Source of the DNA: Euryarchaeota archaeon UBA226
GTDB lineage: Archaea; Thermoplasmatota; Poseidoniia; Poseidoniales; Poseidoniaceae
DNA length: 18,816 nucleotides
Assembly (NCBI GenBank): GCA_002505935.1
Contig: DAWL01000051.1
Coordinates: 1-18,816, forward strand
Direction: 5' to 3'
The notes beneath the pieces are model-generated. The model was not told the DNA's origin. It was given only the letters and a program-made list of their open reading frames with translations, and ran no database searches. Positions 7,789 through 15,493 of the stretch are shown here, in pieces. The translations under genes and the position numbers were made by a program. Within the stretch, counting starts at the first letter, position 1. Each line of letters begins with the position of its first letter.

Positions 7789-8745
7789 TCAGGAGGTCAA
7801 ACCGATCTCGACTAGTCTTTGGTAGAGATATTCTCCTGCTGTGATCGATTCAAACTTTGCTTCGCCACCTGTAATTTGGACTAGTTCATCATCAGGGGTT
7901 AGGTCAACTTCATCGCGTGGATGAACGAACATAGGCATAGAGAATCTTCTTGCGCGTGAATTTTCAGGGTTTACCACGCGGTGGGTTGTGCTCTTGAACA
8001 GACCATTGGTCAAGTTCTGCAACATGTCGCCTGAATCGACGATTATGTGGTTATGGTTTCCAGCAACTTTGATCCAAGTTCCATCGTGATCCATCACTTC
8101 TAGACCATCTGCTGTCGCCCCTACCAAGAGGGTGATTAGATTGATATCTTCATGGGCGGAACTCCTGACACTGTTTACGTCTGCATCATCCGGAATAGGT
8201 GGATAATGTATCAGTCTTAGAATGGTATTGCCATCATTGGACATATCGGGTAACCAATGCTTGTCCTTATCCAGATATATCGAGGCTGCTTCAAGCAATC
8301 GCGTCGATAGATTCTCCATCTTGAGAAATAGTCCATCGATCACTTCCTTGAATGACGGGCAATCTTTGTCGGGCCAGATATTACTAGGATAGGTTTCAAA
8401 TTTTGGATGTTCAGAGTCGAGCGTTCTTCCAGTCTGCCAGAATTCTTTCAAATCTGGCGCAGGGTTGTCTTTAGCATGCTCGACTCCAAAACTGGTGAAC
8501 CCTCTCTGTCGATTGATTTGACGTTGTTCATATGATGATTTAGTATCTGAATCCAAAGAGAAGAAATTCTGTGCCTCTTCGTATGCAGACTCGATTTCAG
8601 GTATAGGAATCCCGTGATTCTCAAGAGCGAAGAACCCGATGTCCTTCAGAGCATCACCCATTTGTCGAATGAATCTCTTTTGGCGCTCTGGATCTTCACT
8701 GTTCAAGTCGCGCATATCGCAAGTTGGTATGCTTCGGCCGCTCAT
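7789..8745 (-). CDS. Isopenicillin-N-synthase-like Fe(II)/2-oxoglutarate dioxygenase
   Basis: This is a 318-residue soluble oxygenase. An N-terminal DIOX_N-type region carries the family pattern GDALKDIGFFALENHGIP (about 30-47). In the C-terminal jelly roll, the iron ligands are His198 and Asp200 in AHEDINLITLL and His255 in THRVVNP. The co-substrate-binding RxS is Arg267-Ser269 in RRFSMP. The family includes gibberellin oxidases, IPNS and fungal thymine 7-hydroxylase; the substrate cannot be read directly. I chose the ATG at 8745 because GGAGGGG lies six bases upstream, whereas the frame-opening ATG at 8772 lacks such a site. The gene ends nine bases before thymidine phosphorylase and is coupled to it, which makes a pyrimidine-related substrate such as thymine worth considering. 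The gap to the giant gene upstream is 77 bases, so the upstream link is weaker. Confidence 0.9.
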   Translation of the reverse strand: MSGRSIPTCDMRDLNSEDPERQKRFIRQMGDALKDIGFFALENHGIPIPEIESAYEEAQNFFSLDSDTKSSYEQRQINRQRGFTSFGVEHAKDNPAPDLKEFWQTGRTLDSEHPKFETYPSNIWPDKDCPSFKEVIDGLFLKMENLSTRLLEAASIYLDKDKHWLPDMSNDGNTILRLIHYPPIPDDADVNSVRSSAHEDINLITLLVGATADGLEVMDHDGTWIKVAGNHNHIIVDSGDMLQNLTNGLFKSTTHRVVNPENSRARRFSMPMFVHPRDEVDLTPDDELVQITGGEAKFESITAGEYLYQRLVEIGLTS

Positions 8746-8822
8746 GACATGCCCCTCCTCAGATGTCTTCATTGCCTCCAGTATGGGCGTTCCACATGAA
8801 ACTTGGCAATACTCACACTAAT

Positions 8823-11800
8823 TCATTTTGAGGCGTTGTCATACCATTCTTTGAGCTGTTCTGTTGTCCACCCTTGGTCAAGATAAGTTTGCACAGTTTC
8901 CTGTGTCCAACCGGGGAATTGCGACATATCTAGAGCAGGAGGTCCCGTTGCCGAACCGTCTAATACCGGCATTGCTGAAGTCGATGAATCTAGGACAGGC
9001 AGGCTCGTTTGGTCCAATTCATCCATACTGCTCGCCATTCCAAGCGACTGCGCTAGAAGTTCTTCTTCTCCTTTCTTCTGAAGTGCGTTGATTAGTAGCC
9101 ATCCTCCCAAGAGGATTCCTGAAGAAATCATTACTATGGTGAATACGGTTCCAGCAATACCCTCTTCTGCATCATTTGAATTGGCTTTGGCTTTGTCAGC
9201 AAGTTGTTCGGCGGAGCAGCCGTTGATGTTGACGCTTTCATCCGCAGGAGTTTCAAGGCAGTCATCGAGTTCATCGAATATTCCATCTCCATCCTCGTCG
9301 AGTTGTGAAGGGCTACAACCTCTGTAGGATTCCTTGGCCACAGATGCGCCACCTGTGCCTATGGCAATTTCAGAGACAGGCGTGTCCGGGCAATTATCCA
9401 GTTCATTCTCCACTCCATCATCATCTAGGTCGTCTGCTGTTCTCTGCTCTGCTGAACAGCCGTGAGAATTGACAACATGTCCAATCGAAGTTCCCGGACA
9501 GCGGTCTAAGGAATCTTCGATGCCATCCGAATCAGAATCTGGCCCAGCAGCAGCGCCACAATCCCATTGTTGTCCATCATCGACTCCATTCTTGTCGAAG
9601 TCATTCTTTGTCATCGCCTCTCGAATGTTTGCTTCAATGATATCTTGTGATACTCCTACTGAGTTGCTTTGGGCAAGGCTGATTTCGTATGCATCGCTTA
9701 GGCAATCCCCATCAGTATCAGCAGAAAGCGGATTACCCCAGTATCGGAATTCATCAAGATTAGAAATTCCATCTCCATCTGGATCATCACCTTCTTCTCC
9801 GAAAATACCTGAGGTGGAGTATGGACTTGTTCTGTTCAAACCGTATTGAACCTCCCAATAATCTGGCAGACCATCACCATCGGTGTCGGCAGAATCATTC
9901 AGGCGATTCCAGTCATTCATCCAATGCATACGCATGTGTGATGCGATTTCCTCTGAATCGATAATGACCCCCATCTCTCGATTTCGAATGACTGCATTGG
10001 CTCCCCAGTTTACCGAAGAAAACAGGGTCAATTGTCCATCGACGATGACACCTTTGTTGTGATTTTTGCTGACTTCATCTGAATCTGCCATAATGACTGC
10101 CGCTGCATCCCATCCATTAGTTGCATTCCAGATGTTGTTGAATTGGTCTACCGCTTCTTGTATTTCATCATCGTAATAGTATCCATTGATTACCATGCGA
10201 ACCGCCACGCCGCGTTCTGCAGCATTGGACAATGCCTCTAGCAAAGGACTGGGGCCCCATCCCCAATACCAGTCCATGTCGAGGTATTGTAGGGATAACA
10301 ACAACTCCTCATCGGCTTGATCGATAAGCCATACCAAGCCCTCCATGCAATCATCAGGGCAGGTAAGTAACCTTCCTTCTATCTGGCCACTAGTGGTGAA
10401 TACAGAATCGGGTAGAGAAGGAGTCTCATCTGCAGGTGCTGGTGTACTCCATCCGCTAGGCGTTCCTTGAGTAGATGATGTGGAATCATATTCCTTGATG
10501 TGCATTTTAGCAGGGTCTTCATCCCATAGCAATCTCTCGAGTACCAGACTTGCCACGTCAGCGGAATCGATGATTACTCCCCAATCGACATTTCCAGCGC
10601 TGTCGTCTAAGGGCAGGGTGCTGCGGCCCCAGTTTCCAGAACCAAGCCATACACTGCTATCATCCTTGACTGCTACCTTGCTATGCAGATAGGAATAGGG
10701 ACCATATGGTGCTCCAGAATAATCAGGTTCTCCAAACCAGTATACCGTCGCTCCAGATGCTGCGAGGTCGCTAGCATATCCACGATGGTTCCTCAGGGTA
10801 TAATCGGTCCACCATGTATCGCCTTCGTCGAGAACTACGGTAACCTCAACTCCATTACTAGCTGCTTGTCTCAAAGCAAAGGATATCTCAGGACTACTGA
10901 TCTGATACATGTGGACATGAAGACTGCTTTGCGCAGAACCGATCCATTCGATGATTTGAGCTAGTGAACCGTTTGGAGAGACGGTTGGAGTAATGCTCCC
11001 AGTACTGGAGAAGGTGGGCGTGGAACATATGTTACTCGCTCCTATTCTACTCCAACGTACCATCCAATCCGCACTGGTGTTACTATCCGGAATATTGCTA
11101 CAACCATCACCTCGAATCATAATTAGTCCAGAACTCGATCCATTGGGCTCGCTCAAAGCCGCTCCAGTCCATCCCTCAATAGTTGGGTCGGCATTGCCAT
11201 AGACAACAGCATCTGTAACGCTTCCATCAGGCGCAATCAACTGCAACGCTCCTCCCGAGTTTGTCAGATATACTGAGGTATTCATGACACTGTTTGCAGA
11301 AGTCACATCCATCCCTGAGTCCTGTCGCAAACTGGCTGCATCCGGACTGATAATGATCGATTCTCCAGCATCCAGAATCAGACTTGTAATGCGTGCATCG
11401 TAGGTATCTCCTCCGACTTTGGTCCTGCGGATGATGTGATTAGCGAGGTTGACTGTTGATTCACCGAGGTTTGTAAGTTCAAAGAATTCGTTGTTTCTAT
11501 CTGTATAAGATGTCTCATCATACATCAGTCGAGTGAACAATACATCGGTTTCGAAGTTGTAATCATCTGGATCGGGGTTTTCCAGACCTGGAGTCGGCCA
11601 AAGTAATGGCTGCCACTCGGCACTTGAATCATCTAAATCAGGACCAAGAGTTCGACAATCTGTGGTAACTGTCCATTGAATTGATTGTCTAGAGACATCA
11701 TTGGGGTCGCGAAGTTCGATACTGTCTCCATATCCACTAACGAACCAAACTGGGGCGAGAATTACGATGTATTCTCCCGGTTGAACAAGTGTGGCATCAG

Positions 11801-13982
11801 GTGAATCAGCACTAACATTCCAGATGCGATCATGTCGAATAAGCAGCGAGTCTCCATCCTTGTCGATCATCGACCACCTTGAGACGTTGATAATCTCGCT
11901 ACCATGATTATGAAGTTCAACCCAATCATCTACAGGTTCCACAGAATCATCGTAGCAATGTGGTAAGACTTCATTCAGAAGTAGGTCAGTAGAACCGGTG
12001 TAATTTCCGAATTCTGGATTAGGCGCTCCGGGAGTTGGCCACATCGATTGTATCCATTCTGATTCTGGCGAACTAGGATGTGCTACAAGGGATTCCCCTT
12101 CGCTCACGTTGCTGCTCCATAGTATTGAATGCATTACGTTCTCTTGTGCATTGATTAGTGCCAAAGAGTCTCCATTGCTATTCCTCAAGTAGAATGTGGA
12201 GGAACCGTTTGACATGACTAATGCATATCCTCCCGCTTCGAGAGTAGTGTTGTTCCTATCGTACAGTCTCTCAGCAGTCAGTGCGAAATTCTTGTACCCT
12301 CCGGCTTGCAATTTCCAACCAGCCAAGTCCACAGATTCGTTACCTATGTTGAGCAATTCTACCCATTCTCCATCAGGCCAAACTGAAGTATCATTTCCAT
12401 GTGGATTAGGCATGACTTCGTTGATCAAAATTTCAGCCTCTCCTGAGACGCCTCCGCTCGGGTTCTCTTGCCCCGGTGTTTCGTAGGCAGAAGGCAGCCA
12501 AGCGTCCTCAATGTTCTGTTGTCGAACAAGCGATATGTTCTGTCCGTGGTCATCATCCCAGTGCAGCACGTCAACGATATGTCCTGATGGGTCTCTCAGG
12601 CAGAGATGATTGAAATCGTTCCAAAGGGTGGTATCTCCAACGAATTGTAGTAGTCTGTAACTCTTGGATTCGATATTTGTTCCAGTCCCTTCGAGTGAAC
12701 CATCAAGCAGAGTGACGTTTCCCATGCCGTCAATGACAGACCAACCAGTCAAGTCCTTGTTTGCATTCCCGTCATTGTATAATTCCAACCATTCTCCACC
12801 AGCTGCGAAAACTTGTCCATCAGCGCTTGAGTTGGGCATAACTTCGTTGAAGGAGATGTCAGATGAGGCATTGATAATCGAATCGATAGGTGCTGCATTG
12901 GCTTCTCCCTGAGTAGGGAATACAGCAGTCACCATGTTGCCTGCAGAATCTTTCACCAAACTCATTCCAGAATGTGCTTTAGACCAAGATACCTTTTCAG
13001 AAATTGTTCCGTTGGGCCAAGTCAGAAACAATTCTTCCTGACCATTGTTGAGTACCCCATAACTACTGCTTGAGTTGATTGCGACAATGCCATATTCACC
13101 CGCTTCCAAGGTCCAAGTTGAGGAATCCGCAGGGTCATAACCAACCATGTGATCCTCATTCAAAGTGATGATATTACCAGCCGAATCGCTGAGATTCCAA
13201 CCACTAACATCGAATGCTGTGCTGCCATTGTTGTAGACCTCAACCCATTCTCCTCCCGGCCAAGATTCATTGTCATACGAAGGCCATGGGTTAGGCATCA
13301 CTTCGCTGATCTGTAAATCTCCACCATAGTACACCGGAGGTTGAGCACCACTATTGTTAGAACCGGGTGTTGGTCCGGCTGAACTGACCCAATCAGCATA
13401 TGCATCGGCAGGGTCTTCGACGTAAGAAGTCCCAGACTGAGCACTAGACCATGATGCTTCATCGGAGAAGGTGCCAGTTGTATCATACAGGCGTAGGGTA
13501 TCTGCAGTATTTGTCATGTAGAAGTTGGCAGATGCATTCCTTGCGATGACCATGTAGTCTCCAGCCTGTAGATTCCATGATGCTGAGTCACTAGAGTTGT
13601 ATCCGACTATGCTGATACTGTCAAATGTCAACTGCTTTCCATTGCTATTCTCAGCATACCACCCGAGGATAGAAACCGCCGAGGTACCGACATTGGTTAT
13701 CTCAAACCATTCTCCTCCTGGCCACGCAGCATCATCATAACCTGCTGGATTAGGCATTACTTCATTGATGCAGATGTTTCCTCCACATGGCTGAGCCCTT
13801 GCCGAATGCAAGACATTGTCATCAGATTCCAATAGAGGAGGCGGTAAGATGGCTAGAATACTGGAGGCTAGCATCAACAAGACTAGAGACAGAGATATTC
13901 GATGAGACAAGGCGACACCCCGCGCTAAGCGCAACTCGCCGAGTTGGTCAAGGGACATCAAGCATTCCCGTGCTTGCAACAT
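8823..13982 (-). CDS. Giant surface protein: lamin-tail domains, two-HKD phospholipase D/nuclease module, calcium-binding repeats
   Basis: This 1719-residue protein appears to be exported and anchored. Numbering from the ATG at 13982: signal or anchor helix at about 29-49; six lamin-tail-like (LTD) modules from about 72 to 985, five opening with variants of NEVMPNP followed by GGEWVELYN and an LxGW turn. The PLD module has HKD1 at His1100, Lys1102, Asp1107 and HKD2 at His1308, Lys1310, Asp1315, each followed by a GSGNW or SSVNW strand. About seven thrombospondin-3-like DxDGDG calcium loops lie at about 1365-1580, then one membrane helix (1610-1631) and an 88-residue tail. Both catalytic halves are in one chain, as in active PLD-superfamily hydrolases. 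LTDs are known to accompany membrane-associated hydrolases and nucleases. DNA or phospholipid could be the substrate. The start overlaps the TctA stop as TGATG; an internal ATG at 13958 is possible. The domain calls are firm; the role is inferred. Confidence 0.9.
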   Translation of the reverse strand: MLQARECLMSLDQLGELRLARGVALSHRISLSLVLLMLASSILAILPPPLLESDDNVLHSARAQPCGGNICINEVMPNPAGYDDAAWPGGEWFEITNVGTSAVSILGWYAENSNGKQLTFDSISIVGYNSSDSASWNLQAGDYMVIARNASANFYMTNTADTLRLYDTTGTFSDEASWSSAQSGTSYVEDPADAYADWVSSAGPTPGSNNSGAQPPVYYGGDLQISEVMPNPWPSYDNESWPGGEWVEVYNNGSTAFDVSGWNLSDSAGNIITLNEDHMVGYDPADSSTWTLEAGEYGIVAINSSSSYGVLNNGQEELFLTWPNGTISEKVSWSKAHSGMSLVKDSAGNMVTAVFPTQGEANAAPIDSIINASSDISFNEVMPNSSADGQVFAAGGEWLELYNDGNANKDLTGWSVIDGMGNVTLLDGSLEGTGTNIESKSYRLLQFVGDTTLWNDFNHLCLRDPSGHIVDVLHWDDDHGQNISLVRQQNIEDAWLPSAYETPGQENPSGGVSGEAEILINEVMPNPHGNDTSVWPDGEWVELLNIGNESVDLAGWKLQAGGYKNFALTAERLYDRNNTTLEAGGYALVMSNGSSTFYLRNSNGDSLALINAQENVMHSILWSSNVSEGESLVAHPSSPESEWIQSMWPTPGAPNPEFGNYTGSTDLLLNEVLPHCYDDSVEPVDDWVELHNHGSEIINVSRWSMIDKDGDSLLIRHDRIWNVSADSPDATLVQPGEYIVILAPVWFVSGYGDSIELRDPNDVSRQSIQWTVTTDCRTLGPDLDDSSAEWQPLLWPTPGLENPDPDDYNFETDVLFTRLMYDETSYTDRNNEFFELTNLGESTVNLANHIIRRTKVGGDTYDARITSLILDAGESIIISPDAASLRQDSGMDVTSANSVMNTSVYLTNSGGALQLIAPDGSVTDAVVYGNADPTIEGWTGAALSEPNGSSSGLIMIRGDGCSNIPDSNTSADWMVRWSRIGASNICSTPTFSSTGSITPTVSPNGSLAQIIEWIGSAQSSLHVHMYQISSPEISFALRQAASNGVEVTVVLDEGDTWWTDYTLRNHRGYASDLAASGATVYWFGEPDYSGAPYGPYSYLHSKVAVKDDSSVWLGSGNWGRSTLPLDDSAGNVDWGVIIDSADVASLVLERLLWDEDPAKMHIKEYDSTSSTQGTPSGWSTPAPADETPSLPDSVFTTSGQIEGRLLTCPDDCMEGLVWLIDQADEELLLSLQYLDMDWYWGWGPSPLLEALSNAAERGVAVRMVINGYYYDDEIQEAVDQFNNIWNATNGWDAAAVIMADSDEVSKNHNKGVIVDGQLTLFSSVNWGANAVIRNREMGVIIDSEEIASHMRMHWMNDWNRLNDSADTDGDGLPDYWEVQYGLNRTSPYSTSGIFGEEGDDPDGDGISNLDEFRYWGNPLSADTDGDCLSDAYEISLAQSNSVGVSQDIIEANIREAMTKNDFDKNGVDDGQQWDCGAAAGPDSDSDGIEDSLDRCPGTSIGHVVNSHGCSAEQRTADDLDDDGVENELDNCPDTPVSEIAIGTGGASVAKESYRGCSPSQLDEDGDGIFDELDDCLETPADESVNINGCSAEQLADKAKANSNDAEEGIAGTVFTIVMISSGILLGGWLLINALQKKGEEELLAQSLGMASSMDELDQTSLPVLDSSTSAMPVLDGSATGPPALDMSQFPGWTQETVQTYLDQGWTTEQLKEWYDNASK
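11031..13772 (-). repeat. Array of six lamin-tail-like domain repeats inside the giant gene
   Basis: Five copies start with related peptide openings: CINEVMPNP, ISEVMPNP, FNEVMPNS, INEVMPNP and LNEVLPHC. They lie at protein residues of about 72, 226, 378, 520 and 669, with a period near 150 residues (about 450 bases). A sixth, divergent copy begins near residue 814 (LFTRLMYDE...EFFELTNLG). Most copies end in a tryptophan-rich TPG turn (for example MWPTPGAPNP). The repeats are diverged at the DNA level, so this is old domain amplification rather than a recent tandem duplication. Confidence 0.8.
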
Positions 13983-15481
13983 CAAATGAATCCGAAGGCA
14001 TCGAATTTCTGGGCGAATGTGTATATCATAATAGGTACTAGAATGATGCCCATTCCATGGCTTCTACGAATGCCCATTCGAGGTGGCATCAGACCCATGA
14101 CTACACCGACGATCAATACCCCAATACCAATCCAACCTGTCGATAGATAGACCAAGACTGTCACGAAAATAATGACCGATAGGACCATCGTTTGTAATGG
14201 AATCAATTCGTGAAGTTTGAGGATTCCTTTACCTACTTTGAACATCAATGGAACTGCAACCAATCCTGAGGCTATGCAGACTGCCAATAGTCGTACGAAA
14301 TCTGCACTTGGTTCGTTGGCTGACCACTTGTCAATAGGGTACATCATCTTGAGAGCTAATGTCGCTCCAGAACGAGAGCGCCCGATGATGTAGAGGAACC
14401 CAAGGACCATGACAGTCACCGCAGTATTCACAGCAGAAAGAATGGCGATTATCTCCAAGTCCTGCTCTGAATGTGGGTCCTCGATTTCTTCTCCAGCAGC
14501 TTCTCTACGCGCCCTCTCGAGAATTTCTTCATGGGTTAGTACGGGAATCATCCCGCTTTCAAAATCCATTCCATATCCTTCCTTGCCCTGAACCTTGGCT
14601 ACAACATTGCGTCCACCCATAACCAGAACTGTCGCTTGAGCAGCGGTCATTCCAGGTAGAACTCCCATGCAACCTCCCGCTACTGCAGACCAGAAGCAAG
14701 GAACCACCAATGGTCCCGCAGGGGGTAACTCCCAGTCGTCTTTCTGCGGTGGTAATTCGCTGGTAGTCGAATAGATGTCGATCAGGTTAGCAATTCCGAA
14801 CAACCCTGCCAAGGATGGAAGCAGTAGGCTGGCATTTGGCATGCCTACCGGTGAACGTGCAGGTAGCGCGAACACAGCCCAACCATACATTCCTGCCAAG
14901 AAAAAGAATCCAGTAGCGGCTAGAAACCCTGCAAATCGAGAATCCTCGCCTAGCCTGCCTCCACTCAAAGTTCGCATCCATTGTGGCCATGTCAGGCGGG
15001 TTGTTTCGGTGACCAGTAGTAAGATGGAAATAACCAGCAGAATCCAAGGTAGGGCATCTCGCATTTCTTGATACAGGCCCATCTCAGGACCAAACACAAT
15101 TCTTGCAACTACAATGAGTGGTAGGCTTAGCAAGAGTCCCAATTGAGAACCGCGCGCAGAATATGCAACTCCTTTTGCTGCATGGCCAGCAATAAGCATT
15201 CGATGCCCTGGTAACAGCGATAGTGCAGTGTCTCCATCAGGAGCCCCAATCAATGCCGAAGGTATGTAATTCAGGAAGGTGTGAACAGTTCCACAAGAGA
15301 CGATCAATGCTGCAACTGAAGACAAAGGAATCCCGAGGTCTAATAGCGCGGGGGACAGAGCCAATAGAATCAGAGCAACGTTGTTGACGTGAAATCCCGG
15401 AATCAATCCAGTCAAGGTTCCCATGATCATGCCCGCAAACATTGAACCGAGCAACCATGCGAGTTCGACTTCCCAAGACAT
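13982..15481 (-). CDS. TctA-family (COG1784-like) integral membrane protein
   Basis: This is a 499-residue polytopic membrane protein related to the large permease subunit of tripartite tricarboxylate transporters. The two-fold TctA pattern is visible: GLIPGFHVNN (25-34) in the first half and GVLPGMTAAQ (273-282) in the second, each followed by a small-residue motif (IGAPDGDTALSL at 78-89; GRSRSGATLAL at 367-377). About ten or more hydrophobic segments surround a charged cytoplasmic-type loop at 299-342. The start is well supported: GAGGAGGG at 15488-15495 lies six bases upstream and overlaps the stop codon of the OB-like gene. The stop overlaps the start of the giant gene. No TctB or periplasmic binding protein TctC is present, as is usual for archaeal members. 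The substrate is unknown. Tight coupling suggests it works with the two exported proteins on either side. Confidence 0.82.
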   Translation of the reverse strand: MSWEVELAWLLGSMFAGMIMGTLTGLIPGFHVNNVALILLALSPALLDLGIPLSSVAALIVSCGTVHTFLNYIPSALIGAPDGDTALSLLPGHRMLIAGHAAKGVAYSARGSQLGLLLSLPLIVVARIVFGPEMGLYQEMRDALPWILLVISILLLVTETTRLTWPQWMRTLSGGRLGEDSRFAGFLAATGFFFLAGMYGWAVFALPARSPVGMPNASLLLPSLAGLFGIANLIDIYSTTSELPPQKDDWELPPAGPLVVPCFWSAVAGGCMGVLPGMTAAQATVLVMGGRNVVAKVQGKEGYGMDFESGMIPVLTHEEILERARREAAGEEIEDPHSEQDLEIIAILSAVNTAVTVMVLGFLYIIGRSRSGATLALKMMYPIDKWSANEPSADFVRLLAVCIASGLVAVPLMFKVGKGILKLHELIPLQTMVLSVIIFVTVLVYLSTGWIGIGVLIVGVVMGLMPPRMGIRRSHGMGIILVPIMIYTFAQKFDAFGFI

Positions 15482-15493
15482 AGAGTACCCTCC

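Noticed and set aside
9088..9327. Short + strand open frames opposite the giant gene (also at 10480-10692, 12196-12486 and others).
   Set aside because: They are serine- and proline-rich mirror images of the acidic and asparagine-rich coding strand, with no ribosome binding site or domain.
11031..13772. The periodic repeats of the giant gene as a CRISPR array or an assembly artefact.
   Set aside because: The repeats are in frame, about 450 bases apart and diverged at the DNA level. They are protein domain repeats in one open frame.
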